From Nocardia terrae (lineage in GTDB: Bacteria; Actinomycetota; Actinomycetes; Mycobacteriales; Mycobacteriaceae), in the NCBI RefSeq assembly GCF_009760405.1, contig NZ_WRPP01000012.1, forward strand, positions 124,001-188,000: DNA of 64,000 nucleotides. The letters are read 5' to 3'. Within the stretch, counting starts at the first letter, position 1. Every line of letters starts with the position of its first letter. The notes below the pieces were generated by a model. It did not search any database. It saw only the letters and a program-made list of their open reading frames with translations, and had not been told where the DNA came from. Below are positions 31,364 to 40,727 of the stretch, piece after piece. The translations under genes were made by a program, and so were the position numbers.

Positions 31364-33673
31364 TTGCCCGACCTCACCGAGGAGCGTTCCGTGCCCGACC
31401 CCGCGTCCGCGGTATCCCCGGACATGGAACGCGAGCAGCAATACCTCACGAAGCTTTACGAACAGCTCGACGGCATGCGCGCCTACGCCCAGCGGCGGCT
31501 GCGCACCGTGCTCCTGGAAACCGGCGGCACCCCGCAGGCGCGCAGTGAGCGCGAGTCGTTCACCCAGCTCTACTCCGAGGACCTGTCCAAATACGATGCC
31601 GCCGAACACGGCCTATGCTTCGGCCGCATCGACCTCGGCGACGGTGACGGCTCGGACGAGGAACTCCGCTACATCGGACGCATCGGCATCCTCGACGAGA
31701 GCGCCGACTACGAGACGCTGCTGCTGGATTGGCGCGCTCCCCTGGCACGCCCGTTCTACCTGGCCACCACCGCCGCACCCGACGGCGTCACCCGCCGCCG
31801 CCACATTCGCTCGCGCAACCGCAAGGTCACCGCGATCAACGACGAATACCTGGACCTGGACGCCGCCAAGCGCGACGGCGTGATCGGCGCCGACGGCGGC
31901 GTCGGCTCGGAGAGCGCGCTGCTGGCCGCGCTCAATGCCGCCCGCACCGGGCACATGAACGACATCGTCGAGACCATTCAGCACGAGCAGGACGCCATCA
32001 TCCGCTCCGAGCACAAGAGCGTGCTCGTGGTGCAGGGCGGTCCCGGCACCGGCAAGACCGCCGTCGCGCTGCACCGCGCGGCCTACCTGCTGTACACCTA
32101 CCGCCAGCAGCTGGACAAGGCGGGCGTGCTCATCATCGGCCCGAACTCCACCTTCCTCGACTACATCGGCCAGGTGCTGCCCTCGCTCGGCGAGACCGGT
32201 GTGCTGCTGTCCACCATCGGCAACCTGTATCCGGGAGTGCAAGCGACACTGGAGGATTCGCTGCGCGCCGGTGAACTCAAGGGTTCGCTCGCCATGCTCG
32301 AGGTGCTCAAGAAGGCGGTGCGGGACTGGCAGGAGGTGCCGCGCGAGCCGATCCGGCTCTACTTCGACGGGCACCAGCTGGAACTGGACCGCAAGATCGT
32401 CACCAAGGCCCGCGGCCGCGCCCGGTCCTCGCGTCGCGCGCACAACCTGGCCCGGCCCATCTTCGCGGCCTCGGTGGTGGACGCGCTCACCGATCAGCTG
32501 GCCGCCGCCATCGGCGCGAATCCGCTGGGCGGGCGAAACCTGTTGAGCCAGACGGATCTCACCGAGATCCGCGACGAGATGCGCGCCGACGCCGAGATCC
32601 AGCGCGCCATCGCCGGACTGTGGCCGATCCTCACCCCGCAGGAGGTGCTGGGCGGGCTGTGGGCCGATCCCAAGCGCCTGGCCAATGCCGCGGCCGGGTG
32701 GAGCGAGGCCGACCGCGCCGAGCTGCGGCGTTCCGACAGCGGCGAATTCAGCGACGCCGACGCGCCGCTGCTCGACGAGCTGGCCGAGCTGCTCGGCATC
32801 GACGACTCCGAGGAGCGCGAGCGCTCCCGCCGCCGCTGGCGCGCCCAGCTGGCCGAGGCCCAGGAGGCCCTCGACATCCTGACCGGTTCCGCGCCACAGG
32901 ATCTCGAGGACGACCTGGACCCCGAACTGCTCATGGCCTACGACCTCATCGACGCCTCGCAGCTGGCCGAACGCCAGCAGGTCCGCACCCGCCAGACCAC
33001 CGCCGAACGCGCCGCCGGGGACCGCACCTGGACCTACGGGCACGTCATCGTGGATGAGGCGCAGGAACTTTCGGAGATGGCGTGGCGAATGGTCATGCGC
33101 CGCATCCCGAATCGCTGGATCACCGCCGTCGGCGACGTCGCCCAGACCGGTGATCCGGCCGGTGCGTCGTCGTGGCAGCAGGTGCTGGAACCGTATGTGG
33201 CCAAACGCTGGAAGCTCACCGAGCTGACGGTCAACTACCGCACGCCCTCGGAGATCATGGCGGTGGCCGGGGACGTGCTGGCCGCCATCGACCCGGACGC
33301 GCCCGCACCGCGCTCGGTCCGCGACTCCGGCTTCGCACCCACCGCGCGGCGGGTGGCGGCGACCGAACTGTCCGACGAGATCAAGCGCTTGATCGCCGCC
33401 GAGGCCGAGCAGCCCGGCACCACCGCGGTCATCGTGCCGCACGACCTGGCCCCGGAACTCGCTCACCTGACCGATGATTCGGTGCGCGTGCTGACCGTCC
33501 ACGACGTGAAGGGTCTGGAATTCGACGCGGTCGTCCTCGCCGAACCGCATCGGATCCTCACCGAATCACCGCGCGGGCTGAACGACCTCTACGTGGCGCT
33601 GACCCGCGCCACCCAGCGATTGGCCGTCGTGCATTCCGAGGACCTCCCGCGGGTCCTGCACCGGCTGAGCTGA
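31364..33673 (+). CDS. HelD/HelR-like RNA polymerase-associated helicase
   Basis: A 769-aa UvrD/Rep-like SF1 ATPase of the HelD family, which removes stalled RNA polymerase from DNA; the HelR branch protects against rifamycins. The N-terminal coiled arm (20-60) is followed by Walker A GGPGTGKT (225-232), a long family-specific insert (about 300-560), Walker B VIVDEAQELSEM, motif NYRTPSEI and the C-terminal VALTRATQRLAVVHS. The TTG at 31364 is supported by AGGAG 8 nt upstream. I saw no 19-bp rifamycin-associated element upstream. A perfect palindromic terminator follows. Confidence 0.9.
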   Translation: MPDLTEERSVPDPASAVSPDMEREQQYLTKLYEQLDGMRAYAQRRLRTVLLETGGTPQARSERESFTQLYSEDLSKYDAAEHGLCFGRIDLGDGDGSDEELRYIGRIGILDESADYETLLLDWRAPLARPFYLATTAAPDGVTRRRHIRSRNRKVTAINDEYLDLDAAKRDGVIGADGGVGSESALLAALNAARTGHMNDIVETIQHEQDAIIRSEHKSVLVVQGGPGTGKTAVALHRAAYLLYTYRQQLDKAGVLIIGPNSTFLDYIGQVLPSLGETGVLLSTIGNLYPGVQATLEDSLRAGELKGSLAMLEVLKKAVRDWQEVPREPIRLYFDGHQLELDRKIVTKARGRARSSRRAHNLARPIFAASVVDALTDQLAAAIGANPLGGRNLLSQTDLTEIRDEMRADAEIQRAIAGLWPILTPQEVLGGLWADPKRLANAAAGWSEADRAELRRSDSGEFSDADAPLLDELAELLGIDDSEERERSRRRWRAQLAEAQEALDILTGSAPQDLEDDLDPELLMAYDLIDASQLAERQQVRTRQTTAERAAGDRTWTYGHVIVDEAQELSEMAWRMVMRRIPNRWITAVGDVAQTGDPAGASSWQQVLEPYVAKRWKLTELTVNYRTPSEIMAVAGDVLAAIDPDAPAPRSVRDSGFAPTARRVAATELSDEIKRLIAAEAEQPGTTAVIVPHDLAPELAHLTDDSVRVLTVHDVKGLEFDAVVLAEPHRILTESPRGLNDLYVALTRATQRLAVVHSEDLPRVLHRLS

Positions 33674-33691
33674 CGTGGCCCGCGAACAGTG

Positions 33692-33723
33692 AAGGGGCCG
33701 AGCCCGATCGGGCTCGGCCCCTT
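33692..33723 (+). terminator. Terminator after the HelD-like gene
   Basis: A perfect 32-nt palindrome: arms AAGGGGCCGAGCCCGA and TCGGGCTCGGCCCCTT, followed by CCTCTTGG. It begins 18 bp after the helicase stop. Confidence 0.88.
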
Positions 33724-33739
33724 CCTCTTGGATGGGGGT

Positions 33740-33787
33740 CCGGGGGCTTGGCCCCCGGCTTCCTCGAGGTGTGGGGCGAAGCCCCAC
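33740..33787. terminator. Two short GC hairpins after the universal stress protein gene
   Basis: CCGGGGGC-ttg-GCCCCCGG (33740-33758) and GTGGGGC-gaa-GCCCCAC (33771-33787). The second touches the stop codon of the minus-strand stress protein gene, so these probably terminate that gene. GGGGC-GAA-GCCCC hairpins of this type are common in actinobacterial gaps. Confidence 0.7.
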
Positions 33788-34240
33788 TCAGCGCACGGTG
33801 TGCACGATGAGTACGTCGGTGCGGGACTTGCGGGCCACGTCCGAGGGAACCGAGCCGAGCAGGCGTCCGGCCAGGGTGTTGAGGCCGCGGTTACCCACGA
33901 CGAGCAGGTCGGCCTCCACCTCCTTGAGCAGGTCCAGCAGCGACTCGACGGGCTCGCCGACCACGGCCTTCTCCACCACGTTCACCGCGCCGACGGCGAC
34001 GGCCTTGTCCCGCGCCACGCGCAGGATCTCGCTGGTGGGCGCGGAGCCGCGCACCTGGTAGGCCTCGTCCTTCAGCACGTCCGCGGCGGCGGCCACATCG
34101 CGGTCGTCGGTCGGGAAATACGCACAGGCGATGTACAGCGTGGCGCCCTCGTCGCCGGCCAGAGCCGCGGCCCGCTCGACGGCGACGTACGACGAGTCCG
34201 AGCCATCGGTACCGACGACGATCGTCCGGTAGGCGGTCAT
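33788..34240 (-). CDS. Universal stress protein (UspA family)
   Basis: A 150-aa single-domain Usp. It starts YRTIVVGTDGSDSSYVAVERA and contains the ATP-binding loop VVGNRGLNTLAGRLLGSVPSD (G-x2-G-x9-G-S/T). Its place between uvrA and uvrB matches Rv1636 (TB15.3) of M. tuberculosis, a cAMP/ATP-binding Usp, so it is probably the orthologue. ATG at 34240 has GGAGGAG only 2 nt upstream of the start, a strong site; upstream codons are not needed. Confidence 0.93.
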   Translation of the reverse strand: MTAYRTIVVGTDGSDSSYVAVERAAALAGDEGATLYIACAYFPTDDRDVAAAADVLKDEAYQVRGSAPTSEILRVARDKAVAVGAVNVVEKAVVGEPVESLLDLLKEVEADLLVVGNRGLNTLAGRLLGSVPSDVARKSRTDVLIVHTVR

Positions 34241-34699
34241 TTCTCCTCCAAGTACAAGGGTCGGGGCCGCGACGTCCACAACGGTGGGGTTACCGCCGCG
34301 GCAACTTGGCCTGACAATAGCGGCATAACAGGCGGAAATATTCGATATCGCAACACATCACACTCACGTGGCGTGCCCGGCGGCGGTTACTTTCGCTTCC
34401 ACATCCGAACACAGCCTCGACTACCAGCGAATTTCCGGACCGCCGCGACGCGGCCCACAAAACGTTAACGTCGTTGCCGCCCTGGGAGATTCGTCACAAG
34501 CCCTTTATCACAGAGAGACTGCTCGGGCCGTTCGCTGTGACATCGCACAACGAACGGCCCTTGCGGTAGTGACTTCGCCTTGCTTCACAGCTCGCGATAT
34601 TCGGCCCACAACCAGCCGAGAATCGCGCTGAGGATGGCCATGCGATCCTCTTCCCTCCGGCCGATCAATGACGCGCAATACTAACGCGTCGCGATCGGA
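34241..34699. other. 459-bp intergenic region with one strong hairpin
   Basis: No credible gene is seen. GGGCCGTTCG (34525-34534) pairs with CGAACGGCCC (34551-34560) over 10 bp with a 16-nt loop, too far (about 285 bp) from the Usp start to belong to its leader. The DNA is less GC-rich than its surroundings (for example GCGGAAATATTCGATATCGC). It could hold the Usp promoter and a short non-coding transcript ending at the hairpin. Confidence 0.5.
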
Positions 34700-35116
34700 T
34701 CAGAAGCTGAAAAGCGGCCCGGTGAGCGTCAATCCGAGATCCCCGCCGGTGTGGGCGAAGAAGGCGAACAGCATGAGCGCCGCGCCGGCCAGTGCGAGGT
34801 CCTTGTTGAAGTGGACCATCTCCCCCTGCTTGGCCTGCGGATCGGTCTCCTTCCAGAAGGCGTGCATGAGGAAGGCCGTCGGCACCAGGAACACGATCAG
34901 CAGCAGCGCCCCCAGATCGGCCCAGACTCCCAGCAGCACGCTCAGCGCTCCGGCCAGCAGCAGCACGCCCGAGGCGGGGACCGCCAGATCCGGGAACGGC
35001 ACGCCCTTGAACTTGGCGTACTCCGCCATGGCCTTGCGCTGGGCGATATGCCCGAAGCCCGAGGTGAGGAACAGCAGCGCGAACAGGATCCGTCCGATCA
35101 ATACCAGTACGTCCAT
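34700..35116 (-). CDS. DoxX family membrane protein
   Basis: A 138-aa protein with four transmembrane helices. RILFALLFLTSGFGHIAQ is the typical first DoxX helix and PDLAVPASGVLLLAGALSVLLG the second. In mycobacteria DoxX can work with superoxide dismutase and a thiosulfate sulfurtransferase, but none is adjacent here, so the role is open. ATG at 35116 with AAGGAG 6 nt upstream. It lies 88 bp downstream of an AraC-type regulator on the same strand. Confidence 0.88.
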   Translation of the reverse strand: MDVLVLIGRILFALLFLTSGFGHIAQRKAMAEYAKFKGVPFPDLAVPASGVLLLAGALSVLLGVWADLGALLLIVFLVPTAFLMHAFWKETDPQAKQGEMVHFNKDLALAGAALMLFAFFAHTGGDLGLTLTGPLFSF

Positions 35117-35204
35117 GGCCCGCTCCTTCGATGATCGAAATGCCATCAGTTGATACGGCAACCAACTTCATCAGGGCGGGGAAAATTCCCGGACCAGCGT
35201 GTTT

Positions 35205-36068
35205 TCACGAAGATAGCGAGATCCGGGCGTATTCCAGTGGCGGCAGGCCGACCTCCTTGGCGAACTCGTTGGAGAAGTGCGCCTGATCGAAGTAGCCGAG
35301 TTCGAGGGCCAGGGCGGCCAGATCCGAGGTGCGGCCCTCGGCCAGCAGATGCGCGCCGTCCTGCAGGCGATAGCGGCGCAGCACCCACTTCGGGCTGCCG
35401 CCCACATAGCGCCGGAACAGGCGCTGCAGGGTGCGGATCGGAATATCGAAACGCTCGGTGACCTGGTCGACCCGGGTGAGGGCCGGATCGTGCTCCATGG
35501 CCTCGATGATCGCGAGCACCTGACGATAGGCGGCGTCGTCACCGGCGGTGCGCTGAGCCGCGACCAGGAAATCCTCGATCAGATCGCGCCGCCGCTCGTG
35601 ATCCGCCGTCGCGAGAACGGCTTCGGACAAGGCGTCGACGGCCGGGAAGACCTCGGCCGCCGGAACCGAGGTGTCGCTGAACGCGCCGACGTCCAGACCC
35701 GTGAACGCGCCGAAGCCGCCCGCGCGGAACTTGACGCCGAAAGTCTCGCCCTCCCCGGCCAATTCGCGCACGTACTTGGTGGTCCACACACCGGTGACGA
35801 ACGCTCCGGTGCGCTCGTGGGTGCGCTCGAAGGTCAGGTTCACGCAGGGATACGACAGCACCTCCGCGTGGAACGGCGGTTGCCCGCGCCGATCCCAGCG
35901 AACCGCCCAGTACCACTCCACATAGCGGGAGACCCGCTCCCCCGCGGACAACCGGGCGTGATTGTTGGCCGCGTTCTGCTGCCGCGGGCGCAGAATGCCC
36001 TTCGCGGTCTCCGGCGGCGGCACCGGCCGCGGCCCGAACCGGCTTTCCTCGCTGTTTCCGCTGCTCAT
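35205..36068 (-). CDS. AraC-family transcriptional regulator
   Basis: A 287-aa regulator. The N-terminal domain (about 35-160, RLSAGERVSRYVEWYWAVRW) is the DUF6597-like sensor found in many actinobacterial AraC proteins. The C-terminal double HTH (about 185-285) reads DQVTERFDIPIRTLQRLFRR and LALELGYFDQAHFSNEFAKE. ATG at 36068 is preceded by a GTG one codon earlier and AAGAAGG. It is divergent from a VOC-family protein 57 bp away and upstream of a DoxX gene; it may control both. Confidence 0.9.
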   Translation of the reverse strand: MSSGNSEESRFGPRPVPPPETAKGILRPRQQNAANNHARLSAGERVSRYVEWYWAVRWDRRGQPPFHAEVLSYPCVNLTFERTHERTGAFVTGVWTTKYVRELAGEGETFGVKFRAGGFGAFTGLDVGAFSDTSVPAAEVFPAVDALSEAVLATADHERRRDLIEDFLVAAQRTAGDDAAYRQVLAIIEAMEHDPALTRVDQVTERFDIPIRTLQRLFRRYVGGSPKWVLRRYRLQDGAHLLAEGRTSDLAALALELGYFDQAHFSNEFAKEVGLPPLEYARISLSS

Positions 36069-36124
36069 CACGCCTGTCGCCTTCTTACAAGACCGGCTCG
36101 ACCGCGCCGACGAGAGTTATTGCC

Positions 36125-36595
36125 ATGAGCGACACAGTGAATCCGATACCCGAGGGCTACCACTCCATCACCTGCTTCCTCGCCGTGCCGGACGCCACTG
36201 CGGCCATCGACTTCTACACCGCCGTCTTCGGCGCGAAGGTGCTGAGCCGCAACGACCTTCCCGATGGCCAGGCCGCCCACGCCGAACTCCGCATCGGCGA
36301 CTCCACCATCCAGGTCGGCATGCCCATCCCCGAGGAGGGCCTGCGCGCCCCCGCCGACGACTGGGTCCACACCAGCGTCGTCCACTACTGCCCCGACGTG
36401 GACGCCGTCACGAAGCTGGCCACCGATAACGGCGCCCGCTTGGTCTCCGACCCCCAGACCTTCGTCACCGGCGACCGCTACGGCCGAGTCATGGACCCCT
36501 TCGGCCACCGCTGGATCGTCATGACCCGCGTCGAAAACGTCTCCCGCGAAGAGGCCGAACGCCGAGTCGGAGAGTGGATGGCCCAGCAAGCCTGA
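36125..36595 (+). CDS. VOC (glyoxalase/PhnB-like) family protein
   Basis: A 156-aa protein of the vicinal-oxygen-chelate superfamily. It has two beta-alpha-beta-beta-beta modules: YHSITCFLAVPDATAAIDFYTAVFGAKVLSR style first half and DVDAVTKLATDNGARLVSDP with YGRVMDPFGHRWIVMTR in the second. PhnB-like members include metal-dependent enzymes and resistance proteins; the activity is not predictable here. ATG at 36125. Divergent from the AraC gene. The 257 bp between this gene and the uvrB stop shows nothing recognisable. Confidence 0.85.
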   Translation: MSDTVNPIPEGYHSITCFLAVPDATAAIDFYTAVFGAKVLSRNDLPDGQAAHAELRIGDSTIQVGMPIPEEGLRAPADDWVHTSVVHYCPDVDAVTKLATDNGARLVSDPQTFVTGDRYGRVMDPFGHRWIVMTRVENVSREEAERRVGEWMAQQA

Positions 36596-36852
36596 GCTCG
36601 CCGCTCGCCCGCTCGGCAGATCATCCGCCCGGTGGGGAGCTGGCCTCGCCATTCCGGCGCGCGTTCGGCCGGAATCCACCCTGGCTGCCGCGGATCCCGG
36701 CCAAAGAAATGCCGGGATAACACGTGGTGCAGCCGTCCTCACGACGCCGACCGGCAGGACAGACCTCCGTGCCGTGGTGGTCGACGCCGCCGCCCATTGC
36801 AGGGTCGGCGCACCGTCCGCTCGCCGAACATCCTTGTGCTGCAAGCTTTCTC

Positions 36853-39018
36853 TCACGACAGCCCGGCGGCGTCCATGCCGCGTAGTTCCTTCTTGAGGTC
36901 GGCGATCTCGTCGCGGAGGCGGCCTGCCAGCTCGAATTGGAGTTCGCGGGCGGCGTTCATCATCTGGGCGGTCATGTCCTTGATGAGGTCGGCGAGTTCG
37001 GCGCGGGGCATGTTCTTGACGTCGCGGCCCTCGTAGACGCCGGCGCTGACCGCGCGACCCGGCTCACCCTGGGCACGGCGGCCGCGGCTGGCATTGCGGC
37101 CGGAGCCGCCGACCTCGACCTCGGTCTCCTCGGCCTCGCGGTAGACCTGGTCGAGGATGTCATTGATCTTCTTGCGCAACGGCTGCGGGTCGATGCCGCG
37201 CTCTTCGTTGTAGGCGACCTGCTTGGCGCGGCGGCGTTCGGTCTCGTCGATGGCGGTGCGCATGGAGTCGGTGATCTTGTCCGCGTACATGTGGACCTCA
37301 CCGGAGACATTGCGCGCCGCTCGGCCGATGGTCTGGACGAGGCTGGTGGCCGAGCGCAGGAAGCCTTCCTTGTCGGCGTCCAGGATGGCGACCAGCGATA
37401 CCTCGGGCAGGTCGAGACCCTCGCGCAGCAGGTTGATGCCGACCAGGACGTCGTACTCGCCCAAGCGCAACTGGCGCAGCAATTCCACGCGGCGCAAGGT
37501 GTCGATCTCCGAGTGCAGGTACCGCACGCGCACACCGAGACCCAGCAGGTAGTCGGTGAGATCCTCGGCCATCTTCTTGGTCAGGGTGGTGACCAGCACC
37601 CGCTCGTCGCGCTCGGTGCGCAGCTTGATCTCGTGCACCAGGTCGTCGATCTGCCCCTTGGTCGGCTTCACCACCACGTGCGGATCCACCAGGCCGGTCG
37701 GGCGAATGACCTGCTCGACGAATTCGCCGCCGGTCTGGCCCAATTCGTAGGGGCCGGGCGTGGCCGAGAGGTACACCGCCTGCCCGATGCGGTCGGCGAA
37801 CTCCTCCCAGGTGAGCGGCCGGTTGTCCACCGCCGACGGCAGCCGGAAACCGTATTCCACCAGGTTCCGCTTGCGCGACATATCGCCCTCGTACATGCCG
37901 CCGATCTGTGGCACCGTCACATGCGATTCGTCGATGACGAGCAGGAAATCCTCGGGGAAGTAATCCAGCAGCGTCGCCGGCGCGGTGCCCGCGCCACGGC
38001 CGTCGATATGGCGCGAGTAATTCTCGATGCCCGAGCAGAATCCGACCTGTTTGATCATCTCCAGGTCGTATTGGGTGCGCATCCGAAGTCGTTGCGCCTC
38101 CAGCAGTTTGCCCTGCTTCTCCAATTCGGCCAGCCGCTCCTCGAGTTCCGCCTCGATATCGCGGACCGCGCGTTCCATCCGTTCCGGACCGGCCACATAG
38201 TGGGTGGCCGGGAAAATGCGGACCATATCCACCTGCCGGACCACATCACCGGTCAGCGGATGCAGATAGTAGAGCGCCTCGATCTCGTCGCCGAAGAATT
38301 CGATGCGCACCGCCAATTCCTCGTACGAGGGAATGATTTCGACGGTATCGCCGCGTACCCGGAAAGATCCGCGGGTGAACGACATGTCGTTGCGGGTGTA
38401 TTGCACGTCCACCAGCAACCGCAGCAGCCGATCCCGATCGATCTCCTCGCCGACCTCGAGCTGCACCGACCGATCGAGGTAGGACTGCGGCGTGCCGAGA
38501 CCGTAGATGCACGACACCGACGCGACCACGACCACGTCCCGCCGCGAGAGCAGGCTCGATGTCGCCGAGTGGCGCAGCCGCTCGACATCGTCGTTGATCG
38601 AGCTGTCCTTCTCGATGTAGGTGTCGGTCTGCGCGATGTAGGCCTCGGGCTGGTAGTAGTCGTAGTACGAGACGAAGTACTCGACCGCGTTGTTGGGCAG
38701 CATCTCGCGCAACTCGTTGGCCAGCTGCGCCGCGAGGGTCTTGTTGGGAGCCATGACCAGCGTGGGCCGTTGCAGCTTCTCGATCAGCCAGGCCGTGGTG
38801 GCCGACTTACCGGTGCCGGTGGCGCCCAGCAGCACCACGTCCTTCTCCCCCGCACGGATCCGCCGCTCCAGCTCGGCGATGGCCGCGGGCTGGTCACCTG
38901 CGGGGACATGCTCGCTGACCACCTGGAACTGGCCCTCGACACGTTCGATCTCACCGATGGGGCGATGTTCGGAATGCGCCAACGGCAGGTCGTCCGGGAT
39001 CTCGGTTGCGAAAGCCAT
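36853..39018 (-). CDS. uvrB: Excinuclease ABC subunit B
   Basis: UvrB (721 aa) verifies lesions after UvrA and positions UvrC. Walker A is [15 protein letters not shown] and the beta-hairpin follows ([20 protein letters not shown]). The helicase motifs include [26 protein letters not shown] and [19 protein letters not shown], and the C-terminal UVR domain is [19 protein letters not shown]. The ATG at 39018 falls 6 bases after the TAGGCT -10 hexamer, so the mRNA should be leaderless. It is controlled by the same kind of damage promoter as uvrA. Located next to DUF402 and coaE, as in M. tuberculosis. Confidence 0.98.
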   Translation of the reverse strand: MAFATEIPDDLPLAHSEHRPIGEIERVEGQFQVVSEHVPAGDQPAAIAELERRIRAGEKDVVLLGATGTGKSATTAWLIEKLQRPTLVMAPNKTLAAQLANELREMLPNNAVEYFVSYYDYYQPEAYIAQTDTYIEKDSSINDDVERLRHSATSSLLSRRDVVVVASVSCIYGLGTPQSYLDRSVQLEVGEEIDRDRLLRLLVDVQYTRNDMSFTRGSFRVRGDTVEIIPSYEELAVRIEFFGDEIEALYYLHPLTGDVVRQVDMVRIFPATHYVAGPERMERAVRDIEAELEERLAELEKQGKLLEAQRLRMRTQYDLEMIKQVGFCSGIENYSRHIDGRGAGTAPATLLDYFPEDFLLVIDESHVTVPQIGGMYEGDMSRKRNLVEYGFRLPSAVDNRPLTWEEFADRIGQAVYLSATPGPYELGQTGGEFVEQVIRPTGLVDPHVVVKPTKGQIDDLVHEIKLRTERDERVLVTTLTKKMAEDLTDYLLGLGVRVRYLHSEIDTLRRVELLRQLRLGEYDVLVGINLLREGLDLPEVSLVAILDADKEGFLRSATSLVQTIGRAARNVSGEVHMYADKITDSMRTAIDETERRRAKQVAYNEERGIDPQPLRKKINDILDQVYREAEETEVEVGGSGRNASRGRRAQGEPGRAVSAGVYEGRDVKNMPRAELADLIKDMTAQMMNAARELQFELAGRLRDEIADLKKELRGMDAAGLS

Positions 39019-39024
39019 GCCCCC

Positions 39025-39047
39025 AGCCTAGGACGGACCACCGACAA
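39025..39047 (-). promoter_or_regulatory. LexA-independent DNA-damage (RecA-NDp / PafBC) promoter of uvrB
   Basis: The minus strand reads TTGTCGGTG, 8 bases, TAGGCT, a perfect fit to TTGTCRGTG-N8-TANNNT. The -10 ends 6 bases before the uvrB ATG, which predicts a start of transcription at or next to the A of ATG and a leaderless message. Confidence 0.9.
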
Positions 39048-39069
39048 GTAATGCGCAGCCGAGCTCCCC

Positions 39070-39191
39070 CGCCTCCCCGCGCCTTCAGCGGACGGCTGAG
39101 AGCCGTCAGCGTTGGCAACCCGTGCCGGCAGTCGGGAGCCGAACCGATTCTGGGAGTACCCGGTGAGTTACCCCCGCCTCACGAAATCAGT
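39070..39191 (-). repeat. 122-bp element upstream of uvrB (copy B)
   Basis: Ungapped partner of 24874-24995 (107 of 122 identical). This copy contains a perfect small hairpin, GACGGCT-CTC-AGCCGTC on the minus strand, and is not inside a recognisable gene. It lies 22 bp upstream of the damage promoter, against 17 bp for the uvrA copy. Confidence 0.9.
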
Positions 39192-39396
39192 ACTCACGCC
39201 GGGCGGTTCCCCCATGTCCCACACCCAATTCGGTAAAGGGCTTCTAATGTCCGAATTGCCTCCCACCCCAACGGATTTCACGACTCTCCGACGCGCCGAT
39301 GTCGCGTAGATCTCAGTCCGTTCACGAGGGTTTGAATCCCGCTCTCCAGGTGTACTCTGGGCTCGCTGGTCGCACGATTCGAGAAGAGGCAGGGCG

Positions 39397-39981
39397 ATGG
39401 CCGGTCTGTTTACGCCACAGCGGAATTCCACCAATGGCACACATCCGCGTCAGGCGATCGGCAACACTCCTTCGGTGTCCCCGCATCGCCCAAGGCTCGA
39501 ATACTTCAATCTCGCGGATCTCTCGTGGACCGATTATCGCGGGTTTCTCCACCCCGTGGAGCGGATCCACGCAGAACCGTTCGGTCTGTATGTCGAACGG
39601 ACGGTGGACAATCCGCGCTACCACTACATCGAGTCCTGGCTGCTGCCCGAACTCACGCTGCGTGCGACGGTCTACCACCTGCGGCCCGGCCACGATCGCG
39701 GCCAGACCTACTACCTCGACATCGGCGAGTACGGCCCGTGCGAGGCGAAGAAGTGGCGGGCCGAGAGCCACTACCTGCACGTGGTGGCGCGCCGGGGCCA
39801 GGTGCCCGAGCTGGTCGGCATCGACGAGCTCCTGACCGCCCATGCCGCAGGCCATTTCGACACCGACCGCACCCATCGCGCCATCGAGCGCGCCGCGGCG
39901 GTGGTGGACGGCATCGCGGGATGCGATCACGATGTCGATCGCTGGCTGGCCACCAAGGGCGTCACGCTCAGCTGGCTCTAG
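39397..39981 (+). CDS. DUF402 family protein (first paralogue)
   Basis: A 194-aa protein. The core HRPRLEYFNLADLSWTD ... PFGLYVERTVDNPRYHYIESWLLPEL ... YYLDIGEYG matches DUF402, a fold whose characterised members (for example FomD) hydrolyse nucleotide derivatives. Its place next to uvrB matches Rv1632c of M. tuberculosis. About 30 extra N-terminal residues are variable. ATG at 39397 behind a GAGGCAGG site. A second DUF402 gene lies 0.75 kb downstream. Confidence 0.85.
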   Translation: MAGLFTPQRNSTNGTHPRQAIGNTPSVSPHRPRLEYFNLADLSWTDYRGFLHPVERIHAEPFGLYVERTVDNPRYHYIESWLLPELTLRATVYHLRPGHDRGQTYYLDIGEYGPCEAKKWRAESHYLHVVARRGQVPELVGIDELLTAHAAGHFDTDRTHRAIERAAAVVDGIAGCDHDVDRWLATKGVTLSWL

Positions 39982-40011
39982 CGACGACCCCGGCAGGCCA
40001 CAGAGACAACA

Positions 40012-40042
40012 CCGCCCGGTCCGTGCAACACGGACCGGGCGG
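40012..40042. terminator. Terminator between convergent genes
   Basis: CCGCCCGGTCCGTG (40012-40025) pairs with CACGGACCGGGCGG (40029-40042), 14 bp with a 3-nt loop. TTTTT follows at 40053 on the plus strand. It serves the first DUF402 gene and the convergent secreted protein gene. Confidence 0.85.
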
Positions 40043-40069
40043 GTGTGAACGAGTTTTTCCGCCCTCCGA

Positions 40070-40516
40070 CTAGCCGGAAATGCTCGGGAACAGCGAGTTC
40101 AGCACGCCGGACCCACCGGAGAGGATGCCGCTGGGGCCACAGCCGAAGCTGCCGAAGGCGCTCTGCGGATCCACCTGCACGGTCACCGACTTCGAGATGA
40201 AGTCCTGGATCGCCGTGATGGTGTGCGAACCGGCGGTGCTCGGCGTCCACTGGACCGAGGCCTTGCTGGTCACGATGTTGGGAGTGACCGTGCCGCCGAA
40301 CGCGACGCCGTTGTCCTGGAAGCTCACCGAGAGCAGCCGGTCGACATCCAGGGTCGCGGTCACCGTGTAGGTGCAGCCGACACTGTGGCTGGAGTCCGAG
40401 ACTTGCACGTCGGACGGCCAGGCGCCGGCCTGCGGTGCGGCGAGGACGATGGTCCCGACCAGCGCGCCGAGGGACGTGGCCCCCAGACCCACCCGGCGGG
40501 CAGTGTTTTCAGTCAT
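40070..40516 (-). CDS. Secreted Ig-like-fold protein (hypothetical)
   Basis: A 148-aa protein with a Sec signal peptide (RRVGLGATSLGALVGTIVLAAPQAGA, cleavage after about residue 32). The mature part of about 115 residues is rich in Thr, Ser and Val and beta-strand-like (CTYTVTATLDVDRLLSVSF ... ASVQWTPSTAGSHTITAIQD), as in bacterial Ig-like domains. Two Cys (in GCTYTV and FGCGPS) could form a disulfide. It ends in Gly/Ser-rich sequence. Similar small secreted proteins are common in Nocardia and relatives; the function is unknown. It lies between two DUF402 paralogues but on the other strand. Confidence 0.8.
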   Translation of the reverse strand: MTENTARRVGLGATSLGALVGTIVLAAPQAGAWPSDVQVSDSSHSVGCTYTVTATLDVDRLLSVSFQDNGVAFGGTVTPNIVTSKASVQWTPSTAGSHTITAIQDFISKSVTVQVDPQSAFGSFGCGPSGILSGGSGVLNSLFPSISG

Positions 40517-40727
40517 GCAGTAACTTCCCTAACGTTTGAGGCGCCCGCCCACGCGCGACGGGCCGTACGCGAACAAAGCAGCGCAGCCGAACATTAGCGA
40601 AACACGAACGCTTCAGATAGTGATTTCGGGAAATTCGCCCCGCTCGGCACCGGATTCCAGCAATCTATGGGCGACGCGACATCCGCTCCCCTGGACGACC
40701 GCCGCCCGACACGCGATGCTGAATGAC

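Noticed and set aside
36937-39051. A 700-codon open frame on the plus strand opposite uvrB
   Set aside because: Mirror of the conserved uvrB gene; no domain and no ribosome site.
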